Notes: generated from the letters alone by a model not told the origin. 64,000 nt of DNA from Formicarius rufipectus (GCA_013399695.1 VXAU01006172.1:597608-661607), one strand, 5' to 3'; shown: positions 25,201 through 38,740, counted from the stretch's first letter. Made by a program: numbers and translations.

Positions 25201-28200
25201 TCGGCAGCGGAAGAATGCGCCCCTATTCCCCGATGCTTCCTCTCTCTGCCTGCCCGTCCTGGCAAGCCAAGCCTGTGAGAATACCCTGGCATAACTTCCT
25301 GGCAAGTACCATCATTCTTATGCTGCTTTTGGGTAAACTTCAATGACTCATCTTGTATTCATGCTCATCTATGGTTGGCTTTAAAAAAAATTTTTTTCTT
25401 CTAATGTTCTGATCTGCCAAGCTGCTTGTAGTTTGCTTAACAATGTGCAATGGTTGGAGAACAGATGGGCTCTTTTCTTTCACTCAGTGGTATGGAAAAA
25501 TGAAATTTTGTCAGTCTGTAACATTTTATTTGAAATGGCTGTTTTAACAGCTACTTTGCCACCCACCCACTCCATTTTATTTCCTTCCATATTGGATATA
25601 ACTTTATGACAAACTCAGCACTGAGAAGCCAGCAGTCTGCATTGCAGTGGTACCTTGTGCAAGGGCTAAAATCAGAGCTAGCCCAGGGCATCATGAGTAT
25701 TAAGTCAGATCTGGGACTGATGCATTGCATACACTCAGTTCAAAGTACTCTGGAAGCCTTTATAGCCATCTGTGCAAGGAGGAAGAGTTCACTCCTTGGT
25801 TGACTCAAATACATATTTCCCTGTAGGTAAAAGAAAATGGATGTAACAGCTTGGGCATTCCCATACGTTGCTGGTGGAGCTTGCCTTCTTGAAGGTGTTG
25901 ATAGCTGGCACAGTGGTTGCCTAGAGCAAGATCAGCACATGGACTTGATAGGCTTTTGTGAACTCTAAAGATGAATTAAGGAAGAATATTCAGAAAGGAT
26001 AATTAAGCAACAGCAGCTGCTCTTCACAGGTCGATCTGCAGGCAGTGGAGGGAGGGAAGCTCCCCTGGGAGCAACTCAGAGTATGTCGTTACATTAAATT
26101 CTTGTTCTGAATCACTGCCCCAGGACTGCCTCTGCTTACCTCAGAGATGCCCATCTCCACTATTTCACATCACTTGCCTTTCCAGGTGTGTCCCCTGGCC
26201 TCCTCTGCTGCTACCAGGGATATAGGCCAAGGGAAATTGCTGTGAAATGTGGTGCAGGTGGAAGGACATGCATGTCAGAAACAGCTTCACAGATTGAAAG
26301 GGGTTTGAGCCTTCCAATTACAAAACATAGCTTACTAAATTATGGGTATTGAAACTCATGGCTAATATTTAAAGTGAAAAACAATAACCATATGGTATTT
26401 AGCAAAGCTACACACCAGGTTATGATTAGCTGCTTGGTTTGTCAGTTCCCCGCAGCTACTTTGACAAATCACTAGAGGACTTCCTCACTGGACTGTCAGC
26501 TATCCTGAGGTGAATGGAGCAAATACGAAGTTTTGTATTAGATTTTATGGGCTGGAGCCTTCAGCATTCCATGATGCCTCTGAGCCACACCAATGTGAAC
26601 CAAGGACAAACTGATTCTGCTAAATCTCTGTGTTCATGGGGAAAGAGCTCCCTATGGGCACAAAACTGGTGGAGGCAATGTTCCAGATCCATATTTCAGG
26701 CAATGCCCTGTGCCATGGAGAGGTAGGAGGATGGGAGATATGTGGGAATAGGGTTCCTCTGTGACTTGTCCTCTGCTGGCTTCCTTTGAGCCCAAGTTAC
26801 AGCTTCAGCTGAAGCTGCAGGCTTGTAGGCTCCTCTTAAAGCTTCTAGGGTCAGCTGTCCATCACCTACAGCTACGCATAAGCACATTTACTGATACATA
26901 CATCTACCAATGACAAGAACTGAGCTCTACGGCACAGAAAGTGTGAGAGTGTTTCACGGTGAGCCAGCCTTGTTATCACGCCTTTCGCCCAAGAGAGCCT
27001 TTGCTCCCTGGAGTGTCTGGCATTGTTAGCAGCAGTGAGCTCGCCCACACAGCCCAGACAGATGCAGTGCAAGGAGCAGCCATGTGGTTGGCTGTAGAAA
27101 GCTCTGTATCACAAAATTAATTTGCCTGTGGTTCTGCTGACACCTTCTGATTATGCTGCTCTCCCAGTAAAAGAAAGGGTGTGCTGAAATCAATTTCCCA
27201 CCCCCTACTCCACTGCAGATAGAAGACAAAAGATATATTGCTAATTAAAATGTTCTAATCTGCTGGAAAGCAGTTTTGTAGGATTGATTTGAATAAAACT
27301 GATGATACAGCCCACTCAGATCACTGGGAAACGACCTCTCTATTATGAAGTCCCAGAATAACATAGCCAAGCAATCTTGCCTTCCTAAAATTTGTCAAAG
27401 GAAGAACTTTGCAGTTAGTTACAGCATATAATATGGATATTCCTGAAATGTCCTCTGCTTAATGAACAGCTGATATTGGCTAACCTCATAGAAATAAGAG
27501 AGAATTAGTACCAGCTGCAAAATGCATTCACTGGATAGTGAAACTGGCAGTTGGTATTATGCCTGCTATAAATATTTTTAATTAAAAATTGTCTTCTATC
27601 TCTTCAAATGGTATAATAGCGATAATGCTTACTGAGAGTTACTGAAGATGTAATAGGATTCCCCTTCGTGTATAGCAGAGCTATTTATTCTGCTGTAATG
27701 TTGCTATAGTGGAAATCTGCATAATAATGTCCAGATTCTAGTACAAGAGAAAAACAGACTGTGTGAGTGTTTTTTCTGTCTGTTTCAGAAAAACATGCAT
27801 CAGCATTGTTGCAAATTCCTAAATGCAAACCATGATCAAAGTCTGTTTGCTCAGGTGTGACTTTAAAATTTTTTTCACAACCTTTTTTGGGGCATTTTCA
27901 GCTTCAATCCACAGCCCTGGGGCATTGTATGCCTTTGAGAAATGGTCTGCTCTTTGCAAGTTTACAGGGAGCAGCACAGCAGATCCTCTTCTGCTGCTCT
28001 GGCCAGGTCCTGGCTCTGTCAGAGAGGACGGGGACTTAGGGGTGCTTCTCCTACCCTGATTTAGAGAGGAGCAGCTCCTTTGCACATGGGTCCCCAGGCA
28101 CCCACTGTGGCAAGGCTGGGAGAGGCACTGGCAGAGGGGACCCTGCAGTGCTGTAGCAGACATGAGCCTCTGGGCACCTGGTCCCCACATGGTGCTCTGC

Positions 28201-31200
28201 TGCCACAGCCATCCATGGGTGATGAGGGACACCTCCTCCTCTGGGGAGCTGAGACATTAGGTCAGCTATGCCCTGGCAGGCACAGCTCATGTTAGGCACT
28301 ACCCAAATAAGATGGATACTGCAACATTTAGAGAAATCTCTGTTCACTATCCCTGCTGGGCCTTTCTGATTGCTCTATGTGGGAAACTTTCTAAAACTGA
28401 TGGGACCAATCGCTTTTTCATCCCTGCTTGACTCTTCTCCCCTCTGAGCTTTTGGACAAATATTGTGATTTAAGCATTTCCTCCCACTGCCTTACTCAGC
28501 CCCCTGCCTTCATCCTCCCCAGCTTCCCATACATCTACTCCTCATGATCACTCACTTTCACTCTCCCATTTTTACTCTCCTGCAGATATCTCAGAGGCCC
28601 TGGTGCAGCTTGCCTTGGTATGGTGTTTGCTTTCTGACAACTCCTGGAGGGTCAGGACAAGACAAATGCCTCAATCTGTCAGTCACTGTATGAACATGTG
28701 ATTAAGCACATTTCCGGTGCCAAAGACCTTTTGATCTAAACCTGATGCTTTGATTTCATAATTATACCTTTCCCAATTTGACTCTCACTCCTTTCTTGTC
28801 CCTAAACTGACAGCAGTTTTGTTGCAAGCAAGTAATTCCCCAGACAAAGCTACGATCTTTTTTACCCATAGATTCTTCCTTCCTACCCTGGGTTCTTCCT
28901 TCTGCCACAAATCATCATTGCTTTGCTTTTCCAGCTAGCCCTTTCAGATGTTTTTATGATGTGCTGTCCTCACATTTTCCTGTTCCTTGTTACTCTTGGG
29001 GTTCAGTATGTACTCTCCTCTCTGATCACTTTCAAAGGGAAGCCCTCACACTCTCACTAACTCAGCTATTCCTTAGCTGAACTGAATTTATGATGAACAT
29101 TGTTCCCTCTTCTTTATCTTTTCATGCTTAACTTCACAAGAGTCTTTATGATAGCTACCTCTAAAAGCTTTGTCATCACAGCAGTGATATTCCTATGTCT
29201 TCCAATTTTTTCTTCCTGTCTTTCCAGTCTCAGAAATAAGTAACCTGACTGTGTGAGAGTTAACAGGTTTTAATCTCACTAACAGTGAAGGTGAGTTGTT
29301 ATTTGTCCATCATGTCCTTTTGGTGAGGTGCAGATTTGTTATCTGGTTAAAAGATAACACAAAACAAGGGGAATTAGCATATGTTCCTGTGGAGATACAG
29401 TAAGTCTCTTTCTTTTGAAATTCATGTTTTTGACTCCCACTTACTTGTTTGTTCTCACCTATGATGATCCCTGCCTGCTTGGCCATTTCCCTCTCTCCAT
29501 GGAGAAGGCAGCAGCACCACTGCAGTGTGGTTCCTGCCTGGCCAGATTTGCGAGGGGCACTGGTACTGCCATCTATCAGCACCTCTGCAGATCCCTGGAT
29601 TCGACAGCAAAGACAAGAATAAAACAAAACCAGAAAAGGGACTCACACCAGTGCCCAGAGAGAGAAAGGGAGAGGGAGGAGAGATGGGAAAGAGAAATGA
29701 AGACCAGGACCCCATCCACCTCAGGGCACAGAGGTCATGTTAGCCAGATGGGGAATGAAACAAAAGGGACTTTTCTGGAGCTGGTTGGGCAGGGGGAGCT
29801 TCTGTTTGATTATTTTCATTCTGCCAGACTACCTCCCAGCATCAGTCACTCAATGACCTAATTTTATTCCAATAATGAAAGTACTCTATATTAACAGAAA
29901 AAGGACAACACATGATTATTTTTAATCCATCCAACCCAGTGAATTGGCTTTGGTGGCCAGTTTGAATAATATTTTGATAACTTGAGAGGTTTTATATGAA
30001 ATAGCTGATAATTTAAGAACCTGTTACACCAGAAGCTCTCACTTGCCTGAGTGCCTGGTTCCTGCCCTGTTGTAAACTTGCAGAATTAAAACCACCCTAA
30101 GCCAAGACAAATTTGAAAAACAATTCTCCGGTTACTTCAATCAAAAGGCAGTATTGATTATTTAATTGCACCGAAATTATACAGATGCGGAACATTTACT
30201 ACAGATTAATGACTGCCCCAGAGTAGTTAATGGCCCTTCTTGCTGCAATCAACACTAGCTGCATATTAATCCCTGGAAAAGGGTTTGCATAACAATCATA
30301 ACCTGCTGTTAAAAGTTTATAAATAGATAAAAGTGTCACATGGATTTATGAGTGCTGAGGCTGAATGGGATCTGTGTGGTGTTCCTAGCTAATGAATGCC
30401 ATGTGCATGAGCTCATCCGATCGCCTGAATTATCACAAAATCCCAAGTTGCTCTTTTGGACTGGAAAATGGCATGCAAGAAAGTGCCAAGTGGCTGGAGT
30501 CCTATCTACTGACTGGGAAATAATTACTTTGCTGCATAATAAAGAGGCACCTTCATTCTAAGAGTGGAGCACTCCCCTTTTTATCGTATCGCCTGAAATA
30601 CATGGAGGGGAGGCTGTGTGGCTGTGCTGTTTCATTCCTTCGCCTTGTTTTCAAGAGGAAAAAATGCTTGCAAATACACACACGCATAGACCTGACCCAC
30701 GTCCTCCCAAGCTCAGCAATGGGTCCAGCAGTTGTAGGGATCTTGCTAGGCTGGGATCTGTATTATGCAGGAGACCTTGGCACCTGGGTCTCTAAATCTC
30801 ACACTGTATTCTTAGAACACTGAACATGGTATATGCTGCCAGTGGACGCTGCTTTTAGAAAACATGTTGCCTTTTGCTACTGGCCCAGCCAGGAGAGCAT
30901 GCAGATCCTGGAGAATGTGGTGGTTGAGGGCTGGGAATCCCAATGGTGCTGCATCCCAAATGCCATATGGTAACTGTGCCCCACCACTATGCTGCCATTC
31001 ACACAGTCCCTTCCGTCTGGGACCCCAGCTTCAAACCAGTGTGCAGAGGACTCAGCTTTTGTGGCATTGCAGTGCACATCAGCTGAAGTCACTGGGCAAA
31101 AGCGTCAGTCCCTGTCCCCTCAGCAGCCAGTCCCCCCAGCTAGCTGTACTCAACTTCCTAACCCTGCCAGATACCAGCTTCTTAGCATTACTGCCTCTAT

Positions 31201-31959
31201 TTGCTGCTATTCATTGTGGTGCTAGACCAGAGAGGGCTATCCATCCTTTGAAAAGGAGAAGTTGAGTGCCACAAGGCCCCAGGCCTCTTACACCATACAC
31301 TGTCTGCTTCTCTTCCAGCACAATGGCTTGGGGGGTTCAGTGACCCCCATGCAGCATCAGCTGGCACAGGGGCTGGGATGCACGAGAGTAGTGGGCACAT
31401 CAGTAGGCTGTCATTGCCACTGCAGAGGTGTGAAATATAGAGTGAGATATGAGAGCAAATGCAGATAAATGGAGCAAGTGCACTACCCAAGAGGCTGGCG
31501 GGCTGGAGGGGAAAAAAAAGGTGTATCTTGTCAGAGTCCTTTCCTCTGACCTTTAAAACGGCTCATTCAGAGAGCACACTGCTGCAAAGATTCTCTGCCT
31601 CACCCACTGCTTTGGCCATGTTCACCTCCTCCCCTGCACCTCTCCCTTGGGGTCCTTCATTTCTCTCACTGCAGCCTGCAATCTTTCTTCACATTCTCGA
31701 CGTTCCATGGACTGCAGCCTCTCTATCTCTCCCCTCTCATCCCACTAGGAGGCTGATTCCCACTGCCAAATGCCACTGGCACGCCCCTTCCACAGCCCAC
31801 TCTTGTGATTTTTTTAGTGGGTTGTGTCTTACTAATAGAAGGAATCAGACACTGAACCAAGTGCTGAAATAAAGCATCCTCTCTCAAACTCTTCCCAAAT
31901 CTGCTCTGCTGCACTTTGACAGTAAGTGGCTGGTTTTCAGGTGAGACATGCAGCGTGCA
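22300..31959. other. Gene-poor interval upstream of KRR1
   Basis: No gene recognised. A perfect 18-base palindrome (CAGCTTCAGCTGAAGCTG) lies at 26800-26817. The 30.0-30.6 kb segment has non-repetitive, high-complexity sequence with several TAATTA/TTAATG-type homeodomain-like cores and few indel-like simple runs. It is the best candidate here for a conserved noncoding element, by impression only. Open frames near 29.4 kb and 30.9-31.9 kb are short and overlapping. Confidence 0.5.
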
Positions 31960-32420
31960 CATCATGCCCTTCATTGTGCTGCCTCCCCGAGGAGAAACGT
32001 CCCTCCAGGACCTCCAGTTCTTCCCTCGCATCGAATGGGTGCCTACACCTCGACAGGACCCCTGTCCTGTGCTCACGAGCTCTGCAGCACTGAGGGACAC
32101 CAGCAGCCCCAGAGGACTTCTGCATCCAAGGGCTGAGACAAGCGAACTTGCCTCCCGTGCTTGTCCAGAGGCGCTAAACCTTTCCGCCAAAGGCAGTGGG
32201 GAGGCACGTTCCCATCGCCTCCATCCCTCCCGCCGCCTCTCCAGCAGCAGGCACAGCGATGCCGGCAGCTCCGGCTGGGATGCTCCACTGCCATCGAGCG
32301 GGGTCGGGCACGCGTCACCGAGCTCCCCAAGGGGCCGCAGGGACCCGCCAGCACACTCTGCCGCGGGGTCCCTTTTCCCTTCTGTGGGAAAGCGCTCCCA
32401 CGGCGGCCTCGCTGCTTGAA
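31960..32420. promoter_or_regulatory. CpG-rich block without an assigned gene
   Basis: CpG dinucleotides are dense here (for example CCGCCGCC, GAGCGGGGTCGGGCACGCG, CCGCGGGG), while the flanking DNA is CpG-poor. Overlapping open frames on both strands (up to 167 codons) are expected in GC-rich DNA and show no domain. It ends about 1 kb before KRR1 exon 1, so it may be a distal part of the KRR1 promoter, a divergent noncoding transcript promoter, or the first exon of an unrecognised transcript. Confidence 0.45.
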
Positions 32421-33219
32421 GGATGCAGACAGGCAGAAATTAAAATAAATGGCTAAAAACATGCATCAACTCCATGTCAGGCGTGTAGGGATAAGGGATC
32501 TTGGAGTCTTGTTTATTGTGGGAGATGGGGTGGGCGAGGGGCTGGGAGATGAAGCACACTAGGAAAGACAGCAGTCAAGTCCAAAGGAAAGTTTGGGGGA
32601 GGTCAAAGCTGATTTTTTAATTAATATTTTAATTATGTATGGATCAGAGGATAGAAATAGATAGATAGAAATATCTTTCTCATCATTATGGTAATTAAAT
32701 CGTAGAGAGCAGGGTTTTATGAACAGGTCTGATACACACCTGCCAAAGACAACCCTGTGCTGTCTCAGTGTTCTTGTTCTTAAAGGTCCCCTGCAGTATT
32801 TCACTGCGCTGGCTTCTCATGGTCTCCATAAAACAGAGTGAAGGAGGCAACATTCTTGCTTTTACTGAAGAAAATGCTCGGTTACAGGTACAGGAAGGGG
32901 GAACGAAGAGGATGCAGAGCATCCTCCAGAGAACCTTAAATCACGTTATTCAGGTGAATTATTTGGTTTCATCAGGAATCCCTCTTTGTTAGTTCTGAGC
33001 GCTGATTACTTCAACTGTTTATGTCCTCGTAGTTCGGTGCGCATCTTGGCGAGGCAGCTGTTTTTTGCCATTATGTTCCAGACTAATGACAGAAAATTTA
33101 AAACTGAAGAGTGTAGAAAAGATGTTTCAAACGAAAGAGGAAGGGAAGAAAATACCTGGTATATGCCTCTCACCTCAATCACATTAATCTTGGAGACGGA
33201 TTCTGTGATCAGAGCAGAG
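32421..33219. other. Spacer between CpG-rich block and KRR1 promoter
   Basis: AT-richer DNA including a short GATA/GAAA-rich run near 32650-32672. No gene recognised. Confidence 0.5.
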
Positions 33220-33640
33220 GCACAGACTCCAGACGGGGCTGCAGCGCCACCCTGAGGAAGCGAGCGAGGTCTCCAGCAGAGAAACCACCCCCTAAACGCC
33301 GCTGGCGTGAGAGGGACCGTGCTGTGCCCGGGACAAAGCACCGCAGGTATGAATGAGCGGATCCTCTCCGTGCTGAGGGGCAGCGAGGGGAGGTCTCTCC
33401 CTGCCACTGCCANCGGCTGCGGGCGAGGGGGCCGAGCCCGGTGCAGGGCCGCAGCAGAAGGGAAAACAGAAGAACAAGAACAGGAAGAAAGCGGCGCCAG
33501 GTGTGGGCGGGGAGCGGGGACGTGCGGGGCTGGAGGGTCCCCTCCGTGTCGCGTTGGGGAGGGCAGAGGCGGTTGTTGGGTGCTTGGGGCGGGTTGTGGT
33601 GCGCCCGCCCTCAGGGGACTCGGGTGCCTGGGATCAATCT
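33220..33640 (+). promoter_or_regulatory. CpG-rich promoter and first-exon region of KRR1
   Basis: GC- and CpG-rich DNA surrounds KRR1 coding exon 1 (ends 33500) and its donor AG|GTGTGG. This is the usual CpG-island promoter of a housekeeping ribosome-biogenesis gene. No TATA box is evident and the transcription start cannot be fixed from sequence. An in-frame stop at 33374-33376 bounds the coding part upstream. Confidence 0.6.
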
Positions 33641-36600
33641 GTGCCTTGTGCTGGGGTAATACACTTATATAGTAATCTCGTATTTACGCGATCAACAGCT
33701 TATATCTCAGCCGTGGACTTCTCTTTATGTATAAATGGCTTAAAGCAGCAACTTCTTTACGGTCAGTAGCGATGCAAAGCGTACTGAAGAGAGTTTCAAT
33801 TTCGTGCCTCTGCTTTTAGTTACTCTGTCTTTTGTAGTTACACGGGGAGGAGGTGTGTAAGTCACTGATGCAACAAGAGGAATAAAAACCCAACAGCTTT
33901 TTCTTTTTTCTTTTTTTTTTTTTTTTTTTGAATACTTGTAACAGTTGATGAATCGGAACTTCTCACTGTGCCAGATGGATGGAAAGAGCCAGCCTTTACA
34001 AGAGAGGATAATCCCAAAGGGCTGCTGGAGGAAAGCAGTTTTGCAACGTTGTTCCCGAAGTATAGAGAAGCATACTTGAAAGAGTGCTGGCCACTTGTTC
34101 AGAAAGCCTTGGGTGAACATGTATGAATTAATAGTGATATTCCACCTTATGTTTTAAGACACACAGATCTTACTTAAGATTATAAAAGCAGTGCAAGTTG
34201 ATTTTCTCATGCTGTGCTCCTACTGTGTTTGTGAGTTTCTACTGTGTTGCATTTAGAATTAGCAGTGTCATTTTTTCTTGGTGCCAGAATCAGTGAAGAA
34301 TTGGGTAGCCAGACTTGCAGTTCTTTACAGGTGCTGTTAGCAAAGCTCTCTGCACAAAAAACATCTTCTCATTCAGATGAGAAGCTGACAGCTTTGTTCA
34401 GTGCTTGAATTCAGGGAGATGAAGGAGGTGCTTTGGGCATTGTGACACATATGTTCTTTCTGATTTTTGTCTGTGTATGTGAATTCCCTTAAACTAAAAG
34501 GCTCTTAAGAAGTTTTGGAAAACAGATCTGTATTCAGTATATGGTGTTCTGTTGGTTAACTGCTTCCTGCCAAAGCTGAATTGTGAGGTTCTCATTTAGA
34601 GACCGATTTGCTGTTTCTTTTCAAATACTGCAGTATGTGAATGCAGCGCTGGATCTGATTGAAGGGAGCATGACCGTCACTACCACTAAGAAGACTTTTG
34701 ATCCTTATGCAATCATTAGGGCTAGAGATTTAATAAAACTGCTGGCAAGAAGTGTTCCATTTGAGCAGGTATGTGTTAAATCCTGAAAGTTTGTATCTGT
34801 TATAGTGCTTATATTCTATCTTAAATTCTATTATATTGTCTACTCAAATTTCTGTCTTTATACTTATAAAATAATACATTTTCAAAATGTGGGGTTTTCA
34901 GTTGAGTCAAGTAGAATATATATTTAAAGTAAATTATTCTGAAAGCAAAGTGAGAAGTATTCTCTTGACTTATGAATAATATACTTGCACTCAGAAGATA
35001 TTTACTGGATCTTGTCTTTTTAGGCAGTTCGTATCCTTCAGGATGATGTTGCGTGTGACATCATTAAGATAGGCTCTCTGGTGAGGAAGAGAGAGACTTT
35101 TATAAAAAGAAGAGCACGGCTTCTTGGGCCAAAAGGTTCTACTCTGAAGGTATTTCCTCTAAAGGCAGTAACCACAGAATTCTTAGGCCAAGTTTGTGTC
35201 AGGTCTTCATACTTAATTTCTTTTTTTGATGTAGGCTCTGGAACTGTTAACAAACTGTTATATTATGGTGCAAGGCAACACCGTTTCAGCTCTTGGACCC
35301 TTTAGCGGGCTAAAAGAGGTAAGGGGAGGTAGATGAGCTGTTTGGTGTAGCAAAAACACAACTTCTGTGCCTAGCCCAAGGGCAGGTGCTAGGCAAAATC
35401 TGGCAGCTTCAGGAATATTGCACTGACTTTTCAGCTATGTTTTAATAACCTACATGAGAGTCTGTAGTGTTACCGTTTTAGCTGCTGGATTTTGTTTAGA
35501 CTCTGAGGTTATTCTGTCTTGGAAGAAAAAGTATTTGTTTTATTACCTCTGTAGAAGAATGCTTCTCAAAACTACGTTCCTCATGACATGGTAACACAAA
35601 AGTAATATTTTTGGGGCCTGCTAGAGTCTGTTGGAAACATGACAATAATACTGGTATTTATGAAGTGCTGTGCTTTCCAGTTAACCCTGTGCATCAACTT
35701 TTTAAAGGCTGTAATTGATAATCTTGGAGGTCTTTTCCAACCTTTATGTTTCTATGTTTTTAAATCCTACTACCTTGGGGAGGCAGAGGTGGGAAGAGGA
35801 AGCGAGATAATATAGCTGGTGGTTTAATTGATTAGAATATTAAATACTTGATGTGTCTTCTGTTCTTTTTCATTTTGTATTAAAAACAGGTTAGAAAAGT
35901 TGTTCTGGATACAATGAAGAATATACATCCCATATATAACATCAAGGTTAGCATGGTCCATGGTGCATCTTTGTTTACAAGAAACTGCTATTTCTTCCCA
36001 GAGAATTATGTTAATAATTTACATGTTTCTATGTGGGAATCTATTTTTGAGAATTACTGTAGTGTGCTGCTTTAAAAAAAACTCCTGACTTTGATATCCT
36101 TCATTTTATTGGGATATATTGCCGCAATACCATTAACAGTATCTGAGAAAACATCAGAGGAAAAGTGTGTGTAAACTTTCTGCCCTTCCATTGTTTCCTT
36201 GACACTTGCCCATTTAAACTGAGGCACCTTTTCCAGTGCATTCTATTCCCCTTTTGAGATGTATCATCTTCCTGGTTCTGCTGTTCATAATTAAGCCCCA
36301 CTGCTTTCACTGAAGTGAGAGAGGGATGGAATGTTTGCATGTAGCATATTCACTGTAAGACAGTCTAGTAAAATTTGTATTTTGGATCTCTTAACTACTA
36401 CTTTAACTGTTTTTTTTTAATGTGTTCTTTTATGACATTCTGAAACTACTGAAGACTTTGATGATCAAAAGGGAATTAGCAAAAGATCCTGAATTGAGGA
36501 CACAGAGTTGGGAAAGATTTTTGCCTAAGTTCAAGCGGAAGAACTTGAAAAAACGCAAGGAGCCTAAGAAGAAAAATACTAAGAAGGAGTACACACCATT

Positions 36601-38740
36601 CCCACCTCCACAACCAGAAAGCCAGGTCAGCTGAAACTTTATTTGGTTATGCAGAAATATAGCATGACTTGAAATTGTGTTCTTTGTAAGAAGAGATTGG
36701 GAGGCTTTTTCTGTCAAGATCTTAATTTCCTGATACTAAACACCTGGCCTATAATCCATAGTTACCCAAGGCTCTTTGATGCTTGTCTTACACAGATTGA
36801 TAAAGAATTGGCAAGTGGCGAATACTTCTTGAAAGAAAGACAGAAGAAACGTAAGCAAATGGAAGAGATAAAGGTAAAGTTGTACTAGCCCACTGTTCAG
36901 TTAAAAAGCATTTGACTGCTGACTTGGAATTTATTTTTTTTGTCTTTTTTGCTCTGCTCTACTGCTACTTCACCTTTTTATTGGTAACTTTAGGCAAAGC
37001 AAGCAGATGCAATCAAGAAAAGACAAGAAGAAAGAAATAAAGCTTTTATCCCACCAAAGGAAAAGCCAGTTGTGAAAACAAAGAAAGGTAACCTTTTTTT
37101 CCCCCCTCTTCTAAAGCCTTCTATTGTCTACTAAGCTAAGTGATTTTGCAGATACAACCTAGAGATAAAAAAAAAAAGTCATGCAAAAAAGTCCTAGTGG
37201 TCAGAGCTATGCCTGGAGTTGCCAGGGTCGGTAGAAAGATCATGGAGCCAAAAATTCTATATCTGTAAAATAATAATTTTCTTTAGAATGGCAAATCTCA
37301 CCTGGTTGTCCTGGCTACTCCAATTTTTGGCTTTCAGTCTTATTGCGAAGCTGACATACCTTTTACATTCAAGTGGCTTTTCTAAAACAAAACCCAAAAG
37401 CAGTATTTACTTGCAAACTTATGTCACAAGTAAGTACTGGTATGAGATAGGGTAAAAAGGTTTTTTTAAAGCAAAAACCATACTCTATGCAGAATAAGAG
37501 CTTATGCTCTCAGATGATTTTTTTTTTTAATGCACTAGAGAAACAAGTCTTCAGTTTTCTGGATTCATTGTTTATGATGCATATTCATTGTATTAGATAC
37601 ACTAATGTTTTGTATTGGCTTTACTACTTACATATTATACTATATACACAATTTCTTATGAACTTAAAAGTTTATGTTTCTTGAAAAGCGTGTGTTTTGC
37701 AGCATTGATAGAGTACTATTTTCTTTGTGATGGCAGTAAATTTCCAATGATCCTGTTGCTCACTGCACCATCTCTCAAATATGGTGCTTTTCTAGTTGAT
37801 GTGTTTTGAGCTGAAATCCTTAAATCTTCCAAGAACAGATGACAGCAGGAGTTTGTATGTAGAGAACTGAGATCCAGAGAAGACAGCTGGTACCCACTGT
37901 TAGATGTAGGAATTAACTGTGTGAGATAGGAGAGTTAGATCCAAACTCATGACTTGTGCTCAAAAGAGAAAATACCAACACCTAGGGAGTATGGTATTCC
38001 TGTTGCTCAACATTAAGGGTTTAACTTCAGTGTTCTATAGAAGTCTCTTAGAAGGGTCTACAAAGAGGGGTCAAAGTTCTGCACCATGTTCCCCCAGCCC
38101 ACCCTTCCTCATCCTTTTTCCAAGAGAAGCCATTAATGGATGACCAGGGAGAGAGTTTAAGGATGGGACAGGCATGTTTGGGATGTTACCAGTTTAGTTA
38201 CTTGTAGGAAGACAAAACACCATGAAAGCTTTTCTGGATATAAGCACTCAGCAGTTATTTTCTTTTCTTATGTGAGATCAATCAAACCAATAGGCCTATG
38301 TCTAAGGCAGTAGATACGTGTTAATTTCAGAGGAGCACAATTGTGTTCTGAGCATTGGGGGATAATAGTTTGTATTGTGGCATCTGTGTCCAAACACAAT
38401 GGGATTTCTTACATGACTGTTCTCCTTTGAATTCTGCTAAGATTTGTAGATAATGCTAGTTTCAACAAAAATTATTAGAATAATGAACATGAGTCCTAAG
38501 CAATGCCACAAGGATGCAGTTTACTGTGTTTATTTGACTGTAGAGTGTTAAATTTTTAAGAAGTCAAATTCATGTCTGTTACCTTTGTATTTCGTAGCCT
38601 CCACTGAGAAAAAAATTGATATTGAAGCCATTAAGGAAAAGGTAAAGAATGCAAAGAAGAAGAAATTAGGAGCACTTCCTGAGGAAGAAGTGAAGCTAAA
38701 AATGGCAGCAGATGAAAAGAAAAAAAAGAAAAAGAAGTAA
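33412..38740 (+). CDS. KRR1: KRR1, small-subunit processome KH-domain protein (10 coding exons)
   Basis: Nucleolar RNA-binding factor of the small-subunit processome, needed for early 18S rRNA processing and 40S assembly. Coding exons: 33412-33500, 33945-34120, 34634-34768, 35024-35149, 35235-35318, 35890-35946, 36455-36625, 36796-36873, 36994-37087 and 38598-38740. Every intron is GT-AG and all phases join. The product is about 384 residues, close to the roughly 381 of the human protein. Residues about 45-225 hold the LTVPDGW start and the tandem KH region, with the GPKG loop at 169-172. Next come the SWERFLP/EYTPFPPP segment (exon 7) and a long Lys/Glu-rich helix, ending in seven lysines. 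The N-terminus has a short basic run (KGKQKNKNRKK). The start is uncertain because an N sits at 33413, exactly where ATG is expected. Polyadenylation follows near 39.24 kb. Confidence 0.96.
35640..35760 (+). mobile_element. CR1 3' tail fragment in KRR1 intron 5
   Basis: The segment TTGGAGGTCTTTTCCAACC near 35724-35742, followed by repeated TTTCTATG-like units, is the characteristic CR1 3' end on the + strand. Only the tail is clear; the left limit is a guess. Confidence 0.65.

Noticed and set aside
31916..32419. 167-codon open frame on the + strand
   Set aside because: It lies in CpG-rich DNA where stops are rare, overlaps long frames on the other strand, and shows no domain or splice context.
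33945..37087. C/D-box snoRNA in KRR1 introns
   Set aside because: Ribosome-biogenesis genes often host snoRNAs, but I found no RTGATGA box paired with a CTGA box and terminal stem in these introns.
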